Assembly: GCA_943370595.1 (NCBI GenBank) | Contig: CALRRO020000003.1 | Span: forward strand, 186,001 to 250,000 | Source: Piscinibacter sp943370595 | GTDB taxonomy: Bacteria; Pseudomonadota; Gammaproteobacteria; Burkholderiales; Burkholderiaceae_C | DNA length: 64,000 nucleotides | Reading direction: 5' to 3' | Shown here: one piece after another, positions 1 through 7,517 of the stretch | Layout: each line of letters begins with the position of its first letter | Numbering within the stretch: the first letter of the stretch is position 1 | Position numbers and translations under genes: made by a program | Notes under the pieces: model-generated | Told to the model about the DNA's origin: nothing | Databases searched by the model: none | What the model saw: the letters and a program-made list of their open reading frames with translations, nothing else

Positions 1-363
1 CCCAGCCTCAAGGCATCGCTGCCGCTGACACCCTGGAACCTCAGCACGAGCTTCACGCGTGTGCGCGTGCCGACGCTGATCGTCGGCGCCGACGGCGACT
101 CCGTCGCTTCGGTGGCCGTGCATGCACGCCCGTTCTACGCCAGCCTGCCGGCGACCACGCCCAAGGCCTACGCGGAACTCAACCTCGCCACCCACTTCAC
201 GCCGAACAGCACCAACACGCCCATCGGCCGCTACGGCGTGGCCTGGATGAAGCGGTTCGTCGACGCCGACACGCGCTACTCGCCCTTCCTCTGCGGCGCG
301 CCGCACGACGCCTACGCCACTTCGCTCGTGTTCGACCGCTACAACAAGAACTGCCCCTACTGA
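1..363 (+). CDS. PETase/cutinase-family polyester hydrolase, C-terminal part
   Basis: This is the 3' end of a secreted alpha/beta hydrolase that continues left of the window, so the signal peptide and nucleophile serine are not visible. The visible frame closely resembles the C-terminal third of Ideonella sakaiensis PETase. It has VPTLIV followed by the acid Asp (codon 97-99), the catalytic His in NLATHF (codon 193-195), and GVAWMKRFVDADTRYSPF. Two cysteines (codons 292 and 352) match the conserved C-terminal disulfide. The extra PETase disulfide is absent: the positions matching Cys203 and Cys239 are Ala and Thr, and the residue after His is Phe, as in leaf-compost-cutinase-type enzymes. Expected substrates are polyesters, cutin or lipids outside the cell; activity on PET is inference only. 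The chaperone-like gene starts 14 bases downstream. Confidence 0.88.
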   Translation, partial: PSLKASLPLTPWNLSTSFTRVRVPTLIVGADGDSVASVAVHARPFYASLPATTPKAYAELNLATHFTPNSTNTPIGRYGVAWMKRFVDADTRYSPFLCGAPHDAYATSLVFDRYNKNCPY

Positions 364-377
364 CGCGGGAGCGCCTG

Positions 378-1085
378 ATGCGCAAACTCTCTCCCCGGGC
401 GCGCCGCTGGCTGGCGGTGCTGGGCGGCACGGTCGCGGTGTCCGCCGTGGCCGTGCTGGCATGGCGCCCTGCGCCGCTCAGTCCGACGCCGCCCGCCGAG
501 GTGGCCTTTCCATGGTCCAGCACGCCACGCGAGGTCGAGGCGCCTGCACCGCTGCCCCAGCCCGGCGTTGCCGCGCCGTCGCCCGCCGTCGCGTCTGCCA
601 CCGAGACCGCGGCGCCGGTGCTGCGCGGCGACGGCGTGTTCCGGACCAACGAGCAGGGTGCCCTGGTGCTCGACGCCGGCACCCGTCACCGGCTGGAGGC
701 GCTGCTGGCGCTGAATGCCGGCGACGTACTGGAGCGCAAGGTGGACGCGGAATTGGCCACACTGCCGGCGGGCGCGGCCGCGCGAGCGCGCGAGCTGGTA
801 GCGCAGTTCGAGGCATTCGACCAGGCCCAGCGTGCCGCGTACCCACCCGGGGAGGCGCCGCTGGTCCCGCAGGAAGGCCTGGCGCAGCTGGCCGGCCTGC
901 AGGCGCTGCGCGCGAGCCACTTCGGCGCCGAAGCGACGCGACAGATGTTCGGGCAGGACGACGCCGTCGCGCGCCGGCTGCTCGAGCTGATGAGCGCCGA
1001 CGCGTCGACCGTGCTGGGCATGGAGGAGAAGGCCGTGCGCGCACAGGCGCGCTTCGACGTGGAGCGGGGCGCCGTGAGGCCTTGA
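378..1085 (+). CDS. Lipase-chaperone (Lif)-like membrane-anchored protein, short
   Basis: A 235-residue protein with a basic start and one hydrophobic segment (about residues 13-30), then a Pro/Ala-rich spacer and a helical region. The segment ALRASHFGAEATRQMFGQDDAV resembles the repeated helices of lipase-specific foldases (PF03280). The sequence RHRLEALLALNAGD sits where the family carries RxxFDY(F/C)LSAxGE, but most signature aromatic residues are missing. Classical Lif proteins are about 340 residues, so roughly a third is absent. Known Lif proteins stay in the inner membrane and fold a secreted lipase in the periplasm. Its place 14 bases after the polyester hydrolase suggests it serves that enzyme. 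Remaining doubt: degenerate or merely Lif-like. Confidence 0.6.
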   Translation: MRKLSPRARRWLAVLGGTVAVSAVAVLAWRPAPLSPTPPAEVAFPWSSTPREVEAPAPLPQPGVAAPSPAVASATETAAPVLRGDGVFRTNEQGALVLDAGTRHRLEALLALNAGDVLERKVDAELATLPAGAAARARELVAQFEAFDQAQRAAYPPGEAPLVPQEGLAQLAGLQALRASHFGAEATRQMFGQDDAVARRLLELMSADASTVLGMEEKAVRAQARFDVERGAVRP

Positions 1086-1118
1086 CCCGGGCCGGCCAGG
1101 ACGGCAGCATCAGGCGCC

Positions 1119-1934
1119 ATGCCCGAGACTGCCACGATCCCCCGCCTCGGACTGATGGGCGACAGCTTTGCCTATGCCTGCGGCGCGACGCTGAGTCGGG
1201 TCTGCCGTCACGCCGCGACACTGGCCTGCGCGCTGGGCTCGACGCCGCTGGTGGTGAGCAGCGGCGGCCGGCAATGGTCGGGCAGTGTGCTGCTGGTGAG
1301 CCCATTCACGCACCGCTTGCTCGATTCGGGCGGCGCACCCGTCGTGCTGGTCGACATCGAGCCCACCCACCTGCGCTTCAACACCTTCGCGCGACAGTGC
1401 GGGCCGCAACCGGTGCGGGTCTTCGACGAACGGCGGACGGAGGCGCTGCTCTGCAGTGCAAGAGCCTTTGCGTCGGGGCGGTTGCAGGGGCGGCAGTTCC
1501 AGGCCGCGATGCAGATGGCGGTCTCCCAGGTTGCCGACCTGATCGCGCCGGCCGACCCGCTGCCGCCGCGCGTGCTGCGCATGATGTCGGCCATTCGGCT
1601 GGAGCCCGGCATCACGGCCACAGCGCTGGGAGAACTGGTCGAATGCTCGGCGCCGCACGCGTCGCGCCAGTTCGTCGACAGCCTCGGCATCACGCCGCGG
1701 CAGTACGCGCTGGCCGTGAAGATCCAGCGCGCGGCGATGTTCTTCGGCAGCGGCCGCTCGCTGACGCAGGTGGCGCAGGCCTCGGGCTTTGCCGACTCCG
1801 CGCATCTGGCCAAGGTCTGGCAACGCTGTTACGGGGCGCCGCCGTCTCACTACTTCCTCGCGCACGCCGACACCGAGGGCGGCCGCCTCGACCAGGCCTG
1901 GCGCACGCGGGTGCGGCTCGCCGCGGCCGCCTGA
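1119..1934 (+). CDS. AraC-family transcriptional regulator
   Basis: A 271-residue regulator with an unassigned N-terminal sensing region (about 1-160) and a C-terminal AraC double helix-turn-helix. The first helix pair lies in ITATALGELVECSAPHASRQF and the second in SLTQVAQASGFADSAHLAKVW, followed by the typical GxxPSHYF end. It follows the polyester-hydrolase and chaperone-like genes on the same strand after 33 bases and converges with the lipoprotein operon. Regulation of one of these neighbours is likely but unproven. The ligand cannot be read from the sequence. Confidence 0.85.
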   Translation: MPETATIPRLGLMGDSFAYACGATLSRVCRHAATLACALGSTPLVVSSGGRQWSGSVLLVSPFTHRLLDSGGAPVVLVDIEPTHLRFNTFARQCGPQPVRVFDERRTEALLCSARAFASGRLQGRQFQAAMQMAVSQVADLIAPADPLPPRVLRMMSAIRLEPGITATALGELVECSAPHASRQFVDSLGITPRQYALAVKIQRAAMFFGSGRSLTQVAQASGFADSAHLAKVWQRCYGAPPSHYFLAHADTEGGRLDQAWRTRVRLAAAA

Positions 1935-1956
1935 GCGCGCAGCCGCGCCATCGCGC

Positions 1957-4353
1957 TCAGTTCTGGATGCGGATCGGGATCGGGTAGTACGCGCCCGACA
2001 GCGCGTTCGCATTGAACTGGTAGGTTTCGTCGCCGTAGCTCGGGTGGCTCTTCAGGCCCGACGGTGTCGTCGCCTGCACGAACAGCTCGTAGTCGCCGTT
2101 CGCGAAACCGCGCGAGTCGAACTGCAGCAGGTAGCGGCCCTGCGGTGCCGGCGCGTCGACAGCGGTGTCGAGCATGAGCACCTGCTGGCCCGGCCCGCTG
2201 CCGCTGCCCACGCGGCGGATGAACACTTCGATCTTCGCCAGGCCGCCAGTGCCACCGGTGCTCCAGACTTCGGTGCTCACCGGCGGCATGTGCATCAGCT
2301 CGGGCGCCCAGCCGGCCCAGCTGGCGTTGCCCGCCTCGATGTTCAGCGGCACCGTGCCGCTGACCGGTATGGCCACGCGCTTCGTGTTGGTGATGTGCTG
2401 GTCGCCGCCGACGTCGGTCGTGCCGATGCGCTGCAGGCGTGCCGGCGGCCCGAGCTTGGGCAGTTCCGAGTGCAGCGGGAAGCGGTGGATCGCCGCAGGC
2501 GGTGTGTAGGCTGGCGCGCTGCCCTCCGGGTAGTGCACCTCGACATGCACGTTCAGCAGGCCGGCGTTCTGCGCGTTGAACTGGAAGCTGTTGCTGCCCA
2601 CCAGCAGCGGTGACGTCCCGCCGCGCACCAGGTTGCCGAGCTTGATGCGCGCCGTGTGCGGCGTGCCCCAGCCGCTGGCGTCGGGGTTCAGCGGCGCGGT
2701 GTTGTTGATGGGCTGCGGCATCGTGTGGCGGGCACCGCCGTTGACGCGGACGAAGTCGCTCGCGCCGATGTTCAGGGACGAGTAGTCGCCCATCTGGTAG
2801 GTGTAGACCAGCCAGGCTTCGGCCGTGGCGCCCGAGCTCACCGGCCGCAGGTCGTCGGGGATCCTGACCGTGAACGTGGCGGGCTTGCCGGCTTCCGCCT
2901 TCTGGTAGTCGGTGCCCTCGATGCGGCTCACGTAGTTGTGCACCGTGCGCGCGTCGACCACCGGCCCGTCGAAGCCGAAGTTGTCCCAGTGCACCAGGAA
3001 GTAGGGCACGCCGTCCTTCGGCGTGTTGTAGCCGAAGTTGATCCACATCGGGTCGTAGTCGCCCGGCGGCAAGCTGTAGGGCGCGAAGGCCGCGTTGATC
3101 AGGCTCTTGCCGTCGACGAAGATCTGGATCCGGCCGGTGCTCACGCGCACGTCGAAGGCGCGGCGCACGTTCGGCAGTGCCTGTCGGCCCGCCTGTTCCA
3201 TGTCGACGCTGGCCACCTGGTGCGAGGCGCCCTTCATGTCGACGATGCTGACGCTCAGCGTCTGGAACTGCATGCGCACTCGCAGGATGCCGGCCGGCAG
3301 GCCGAGCGCGCCCTCCTCGTCGAAGAAGCTCGCGTGGCCGGTCAGGTCGCTTGGCATCGAGTTCAGGTCGAGGTACCACACCGAGCGTGGGCTCAGCGGC
3401 GAGTCCATGTCGAACACGATGCGGCGCTCGCCCGTCGGCTCGATGCGGATCTTCTTGCGGAAGCGCTGCGAGGTCTGCGAGCGGTCGCCGGTGTTGTCGA
3501 CCCGCGTGCCGGTGATGGTGTGCGCGTGGAACTGGTCGTTGATGAAGAACAGGTTGAAGCGCGGGTCGGTGGAAACCATCTGCGCGTTGTTCCACAGCCG
3601 CTCGTCGGCCGCACCCAGCGGCAGGTTGAAGTCGTCGAAGTGGGTCATGCTGGCGCGCAGTGCGGCCACCCGCCGGCCGTCGCCGCCGCTGAAGCTGAAC
3701 TCGCTGGCCTGGCTGGTGATCTTGCCGCGCGCGCTCAAGCGCTGCACGCGCACCCGGTAGTTGCGGTCGTTGTCCAGCGGCTGCAGCTGCACGCGCCGGT
3801 TGGCGGTGACCAGCCACTTCGCGCCGTCGGGCAGGTTGAGCGCGAGCGGCTTGCTGGCTGCCGTGCTGCGCTCGGCGCTCATCGCGCGGGCCCGCTCCGG
3901 GCTCGACGGGCTCAGGCACACGTTGCCGTCCATCACCAGCGCGGCGGTGGCGCGTTCGGCCGCCGTCGCGGCCTCCGGCCACCAGGTCACCAGGAAGCCG
4001 GCATCGTCGTCAGGCGAGCCTGACATGCGCCAGAACTGGCCCCAGGGGTTGTCGGCGTTGTAGTCCATCTCCAGCGTGACCACGCGGTCGTCGCGCAGGT
4101 AGCGCACTTCGGGCGCCGCCGTCAGCGGGCCGGCGGGCGCGGGGGCCGGCGCGGGCGCCGGTGTCGGCGCAGGTGCCGGGCTGGGCGCCGGGGACGGAGC
4201 CGGTGCGGGCGCCGGGGTGGGGCCGGGCGCCGGTGCGGGTGGCGTCCCGGCGGTGCTGCCGTCGCCGTTGCCGCTGCCGCCGCAGGCCGAGAGGACCGTG
4301 GCGAACATCAGGCCGAGAACGTGATGGCGCAGGGGCGTGTGTCGGGGCGTCAT
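1957..4353 (-). CDS. Large secreted lipoprotein with Pro-Ala linker and ConA-like module
   Basis: About 798 residues. A lipobox (LSAC followed by Gly-Gly-Ser) predicts a lipoprotein, then a long PAPAP/PTPAP linker separates the anchor from the body. The middle contains a beta-sandwich-like region with FDVRVSTGRIQIF and WDNFGFDGPVV. The downstream part has Ig-like or fibronectin-like beta repeats and ends in a beta-rich segment. I recognise no catalytic motif. The ATG at 4353 is preferred over one five codons upstream because GAGGAG lies 7 bases before it. It is the last gene of a leftward three-lipoprotein operon and begins 11 bases after the preceding stop. It shares its middle module with the adjacent lipoprotein. 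Polymer or polysaccharide binding at the cell surface is a guess. Confidence 0.72.
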   Translation of the reverse strand: MTPRHTPLRHHVLGLMFATVLSACGGSGNGDGSTAGTPPAPAPGPTPAPAPAPSPAPSPAPAPTPAPAPAPAPAGPLTAAPEVRYLRDDRVVTLEMDYNADNPWGQFWRMSGSPDDDAGFLVTWWPEAATAAERATAALVMDGNVCLSPSSPERARAMSAERSTAASKPLALNLPDGAKWLVTANRRVQLQPLDNDRNYRVRVQRLSARGKITSQASEFSFSGGDGRRVAALRASMTHFDDFNLPLGAADERLWNNAQMVSTDPRFNLFFINDQFHAHTITGTRVDNTGDRSQTSQRFRKKIRIEPTGERRIVFDMDSPLSPRSVWYLDLNSMPSDLTGHASFFDEEGALGLPAGILRVRMQFQTLSVSIVDMKGASHQVASVDMEQAGRQALPNVRRAFDVRVSTGRIQIFVDGKSLINAAFAPYSLPPGDYDPMWINFGYNTPKDGVPYFLVHWDNFGFDGPVVDARTVHNYVSRIEGTDYQKAEAGKPATFTVRIPDDLRPVSSGATAEAWLVYTYQMGDYSSLNIGASDFVRVNGGARHTMPQPINNTAPLNPDASGWGTPHTARIKLGNLVRGGTSPLLVGSNSFQFNAQNAGLLNVHVEVHYPEGSAPAYTPPAAIHRFPLHSELPKLGPPARLQRIGTTDVGGDQHITNTKRVAIPVSGTVPLNIEAGNASWAGWAPELMHMPPVSTEVWSTGGTGGLAKIEVFIRRVGSGSGPGQQVLMLDTAVDAPAPQGRYLLQFDSRGFANGDYELFVQATTPSGLKSHPSYGDETYQFNANALSGAYYPIPIRIQN

Positions 4354-4364
4354 GTCGGGGCTCC

Positions 4365-5909
4365 TCAACGGGTCTTGAGCACGAGATCGATGTTGGCGAA
4401 CACGGGCGGATAGCTCTGTGGCGCGTGGGTGGTGACGAACTCGAGCGTGTTGTCGCCGTCAATCAGTTCGTCCAGAGGGACGTCGAGCAGGTGGGCGACC
4501 AGCCCGCCGTTCACACCGGAGGTCAGGATCGCCACATCGTCGGCGCTCAGCGCGTGCTCGCGCCAGGCCCGGCCGTTGAGCCGGTAGCGCAGCGTGTAGG
4601 TGGACACCGGATCGCCGGTGAAAGTGAGGTACCAGGCGGTGAAGCTCAGCCTGGCCGACTGCGCGTCGCGCAGGTCGACGTCCTTCAGCACCAGCTTCTG
4701 GGCGGGGCCGCTGGACGCATCGGCGATGCGGTAGCCGACGTCGACCAGCGGCGACGCGCCGTTGCCCTGCGACGGTCGGGTCAGCGAATCGGGCACCTCG
4801 AACTCGCGCCACCGGCCGACGACCGGGCCGTCGAAGCCGACGTTGTCCCAGCGGGCGATCCAGGCGTCGATGGCACCGTATTTCTCGCTCGCGTGGTTGT
4901 GCGTGGTGATGGAGACGTAGCCGCGCGTGAACGGCAGCTTCACGTCCACGCCGTACAGCAGCACCGCCGGGGCGAAGGTCTTGCCGTCGCTCGACGCCGG
5001 CCGGCCGTAGACCTCGATCCGGTCCTGCGCCACCCGCAGCTCGAAGCGGTTCAACCGGCCCGCCGCGGTGGCGATGGTGGTGAGCGTCGCCGGCGCGAGC
5101 GTGGTGGCGCGGTAGTTGTCGAACAGCTCGATGAAGCCGACGCCGATCGACGGCGACGAGGTCGTGGACAGCGAGTCGTTGTTGAACTGCACCTCGAAGC
5201 CGTTGCGCGGGATCAGGCCGCCCTCCCAGTTGCCCTGGTGGTCGAACGACGGGGCGCCGATCGGATCCTCGAGCACCTCGACCGAGATCCAGCCGACGAG
5301 CGCGCTCTGCACATGCGCCTCGGCATCGAAGACGATGCGGCCGGTACGTCCGGCGAAGTCGAAGGGCTGCCGGATGCGGTAGGTGTGCTGCCCGTAGTTC
5401 TGCATGCCCGCGGCCACCATCAGGTGGCGGCTGTGGATGCTGGCGGTGGGATCGCAGACCAGCGTGTCCTGCGGCAGCAGCACGGTGGACGGAAGGCCGG
5501 CACGGCACGACGGGATGGTGGCTGCGCCCATGGCGATGGCCATGCCGTCGGCGCTCGGCAAGCCGTGCTTGGCCCGCGAGCCACTCCAGCGCCGCGCATC
5601 GAGTTCGCCGGCCCGACCCTGCACGCTGGACGGCGCGTCGAAGGTCTCGCAGAACGCGGCGGCGGACAGCCCGCAGCCGGGCGGGCCGGGCTCGACCGGC
5701 GCCGGTGCGGGTGCAGGTGCGGGTGCAGGTGCGGGTGCAGGTGCAGGTGCAGGTGCAGGAGCAGGAGCAGGCCCGCCGGCGACCGGTGCCGGCGCCTCGT
5801 TGCCGCCGCAGCCGGCGATCGACACGGCGATCAGCAGTGCCAGCCCGCGCAGGCGCGATGCCGCCGCGGGGTGTGCCGGTGCGGCGAGCGCCCAGTGACG
5901 TTGGTGCAT
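4365..5909 (-). CDS. Secreted lipoprotein with Pro-Ala repeat linker and ConA-like module
   Basis: About 514 residues. A hydrophobic signal ends in a lipobox (SIAGC, followed by Gly-Gly-Asn), then an almost pure PA repeat linker. The body has FDFAGRTGRIVFDAEAH, FELRVAQDRIEVYG and WDNVGFDGPVV. These match the neighbouring lipoprotein (IRIEPTGERRIVFD, FDVRV, WDNFGFDGPVV), so the two are paralogues over this module. The fold looks like a concanavalin/LamG-type sandwich; no catalytic residues are identified. The ATG at 5909 is chosen because it puts the signal peptide at the N-terminus; a longer frame upstream would be highly arginine-rich. It lies 13 bases after the beta-propeller gene, in one operon. 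Confidence 0.72.
   Translation of the reverse strand: MHQRHWALAAPAHPAAASRLRGLALLIAVSIAGCGGNEAPAPVAGGPAPAPAPAPAPAPAPAPAPAPAPAPVEPGPPGCGLSAAAFCETFDAPSSVQGRAGELDARRWSGSRAKHGLPSADGMAIAMGAATIPSCRAGLPSTVLLPQDTLVCDPTASIHSRHLMVAAGMQNYGQHTYRIRQPFDFAGRTGRIVFDAEAHVQSALVGWISVEVLEDPIGAPSFDHQGNWEGGLIPRNGFEVQFNNDSLSTTSSPSIGVGFIELFDNYRATTLAPATLTTIATAAGRLNRFELRVAQDRIEVYGRPASSDGKTFAPAVLLYGVDVKLPFTRGYVSITTHNHASEKYGAIDAWIARWDNVGFDGPVVGRWREFEVPDSLTRPSQGNGASPLVDVGYRIADASSGPAQKLVLKDVDLRDAQSARLSFTAWYLTFTGDPVSTYTLRYRLNGRAWREHALSADDVAILTSGVNGGLVAHLLDVPLDELIDGDNTLEFVTTHAPQSYPPVFANIDLVLKTR
5700..5771. repeat. Hexanucleotide microsatellite encoding the PA linker
   Basis: Near-perfect tandem copies of GGTGCG/GGTGCA (about eleven units) lie inside the linker of the second lipoprotein. 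Because the unit is six bases, gain or loss of copies would change linker length without breaking the frame. Similar but less regular PA/PT coding repeats occur near 4135-4235 and 6985-7045. Confidence 0.85.
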
Positions 5910-5922
5910 GGGATGCACTGCC

Positions 5923-7188
5923 CTACTTGACGCGCATGCGCGCCACACCGCCCGAGAACATCGAGGCGTACAGGACCTTGTGCACCTCGTCGTAGGCGAG
6001 GAACGGAATGCCACCGTCGGTACCCTGCGCGATCTGCGGCGGCGTCGGCAGATCGCGCCACACCTCGTCGTTCGCCAGCGAGGCCATGCGGATCGAGGGC
6101 TGCCACTGGTTGGCCGCAAACACCTCCGCCGAGCCCTGGGCCATCATCACCATGAAGCCGCTGGTGTTCGGCACCTTCTCCCAGCGCGTTCCGTCGGTGC
6201 TGCGCAGCACGCCATCGCGGCTGCCGAGGTAGTACTTGCCGTTCGCCGCGCGCGTGAGCGGCCTGATCGTGTATTCGGCCTCGCAGCTGCCGCCGCCGGC
6301 GAGGCCGGGACGCCAGGTCGCCCCCGAGTCCTCGGTGACCAGCATCGTGAAGCCGCACCACACCCAGGTGCCGCCGCTGACGATCACGACACCGCCGCCT
6401 TCGAACCAGCCCTCCGGTGCGGCGAAGGTGCGCCAGGTCGCGCCGCCGTCGAGCGTTTCGGCCATGCAACTCGGGCCGTAAGGCGCCGAGCAGCCGCCGT
6501 GGGTCGACACCAGCAGGTGCTGCGGATCGCCCGCATCCATCGACACGTTGTTGACGAAGCGGTATTCGGCGTGCCGCTCGTACTCGGTGCCCGCGAGGAT
6601 GTCGGTCCAGCGGGTGCCGCCGTCGGTCGACTTCCACAGGCTTTGCGCGCCGTAGCCGGACACCGCGTACAGCGTGTCGCGCCGCACCGTGTCGACCATC
6701 ATGCTCCACTGCGCCCCGTCGCCGACGCCGCCGACGGTCTGGCCGTCGCCGACGCTGCCGGGGCCGGTGTTCACGCGCGTCCAGGTGCCGCCGCAGTCGT
6801 CGGAGCGCCAGATCTCGTCGTTCTCGCTGCCGGTGCCGAGCCACAAGCGGCTGGCGACGAAGGGGTCGACGACGATCGCCGCGCCGACGGTGCCGTTGAC
6901 GGCCTTCGCATAGGTGCCGCGCGGCGTGATGTTCTGCCATTCGCCGACCGCCCCGAGCTGCGAGCAGTTGCCCGCCGCGACCGGTGGCGGCGCGGGAGAT
7001 GGTGACGGTGCTGGCGACGGTGCAGGTGCCGGCGTCGGTGTGCCATTGCCGCTGGGCTCCGTGCCGTCCTTGCCGCCGCCGCAGGCCTGCATGCCGACGC
7101 AGGCCACCAGGGCCAGCAAGAGACGGGCGCAAGCCCATGCGCGCGTGCGCCCTCCGAGGGGCGCGCCCTGGATTCCCGATGTCACCAT
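5923..7188 (-). CDS. Lipoprotein with Asp-box (BNR) beta-propeller
   Basis: About 421 residues. A signal with lipobox (MQAC followed by Gly-Gly) is followed by a Pro/Ser/Ala linker and a propeller domain. Asp-box repeats are visible: SDDCGGTWTRV, STDGGTRWTDI, TLDGGATWRTF, TEDSGATWRPG and STDGTRWEKV. The family resembles exo-sialidase/YCF48/sortilin-like propellers, many of which only bind and do not cleave. The ATG at 7188 has an AGGGAAGG ribosome site 4 bases upstream. It is the promoter-proximal gene of the three-lipoprotein operon. Its 5' region faces the nifE control region. No catalytic Asp/Glu/Tyr set typical of true sialidases is evident. Confidence 0.78.
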   Translation of the reverse strand: MVTSGIQGAPLGGRTRAWACARLLLALVACVGMQACGGGKDGTEPSGNGTPTPAPAPSPAPSPSPAPPPVAAGNCSQLGAVGEWQNITPRGTYAKAVNGTVGAAIVVDPFVASRLWLGTGSENDEIWRSDDCGGTWTRVNTGPGSVGDGQTVGGVGDGAQWSMMVDTVRRDTLYAVSGYGAQSLWKSTDGGTRWTDILAGTEYERHAEYRFVNNVSMDAGDPQHLLVSTHGGCSAPYGPSCMAETLDGGATWRTFAAPEGWFEGGGVVIVSGGTWVWCGFTMLVTEDSGATWRPGLAGGGSCEAEYTIRPLTRAANGKYYLGSRDGVLRSTDGTRWEKVPNTSGFMVMMAQGSAEVFAANQWQPSIRMASLANDEVWRDLPTPPQIAQGTDGGIPFLAYDEVHKVLYASMFSGGVARMRVK

Positions 7189-7291
7189 GTACCTTCCCTG
7201 AGCCATTCTTCTTGGTCGCGGCGCTGAATCACACAAGGCGCGTTCAGTGCCGGCCTGGCGATGCGGCATGGGCATCTGCCTGTGCGCGGAG

Positions 7292-7307
7292 TGTCTTCAC
7301 ACGGACA
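7292..7307. promoter_or_regulatory. NifA upstream activator site (TGT-N10-ACA) for nifE
   Basis: TGTCTTCACACGGACA matches the NifA site TGT-N10-ACA exactly. It is about 170 bases upstream of the -24 element, a workable distance when IHF bends the DNA between. Confidence 0.75.
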
Positions 7308-7427
7308 TCCCGAGTGGCGTTCACAAACGTAAAGTGTTTGGGCGAGTGGTGTTCGGCCACCGTGTTCTGGGGGGTGCGTCGCCTTTGTCGCAAACCCATC
7401 AACGGGTCAGCACCGTCGCCAACGATG

Positions 7428-7440
7428 CAAGTCGTTGATT
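7428..7440 (-). promoter_or_regulatory. IHF-binding site upstream of nifE
   Basis: The bottom strand reads AATCAACGACTTG, a full match to the IHF consensus WATCAANNNNTTR. It lies between the NifA site and the sigma-54 promoter, as in well-studied nif promoters. Confidence 0.65.
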
Positions 7441-7468
7441 CCACGAGGGTTGCCGGCCTCGGCCGGGG

Positions 7469-7484
7469 TGGCACCGTTTCTGCA
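7469..7484 (+). promoter_or_regulatory. Sigma-54 promoter of nifE
   Basis: TGGCACCGTTTCTGCA has GG and GC separated by exactly 10 bases, matching the -24/-12 consensus TGGCAC-N5-TTGCA with one mismatch in the -12 box. Transcription would start near 7495, which excludes the in-frame ATG at 7485 as the nifE start. Confidence 0.85.
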
Positions 7485-7517
7485 ATGCAGCCTCTCAACC
7501 GCTTCGGGAGGCCCCGC

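Larger units (their letters stand above)
7189..7517. promoter_or_regulatory. Divergent control region between lipoprotein operon and nifE
   Basis: A gene-free stretch of 329 bases. It holds the untranslated leader of the leftward lipoprotein operon at its left side and the nifE control elements on the right: a NifA site, an IHF site and a sigma-54 promoter, listed separately. I see no clear sigma-70 promoter for the leftward operon. Confidence 0.75.

Noticed and set aside
5700..5771. Repeat tract as a CRISPR or mobile-element repeat
   Set aside because: The unit is 6 bases, lies inside a coding frame and encodes the Pro-Ala linker; no spacers exist.
7485..7517. Earlier in-frame ATG for nifE at 7485
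   Set aside because: It lies inside the -12 region of the predicted promoter and upstream of the likely transcription start; 7518 has its own ribosome site.
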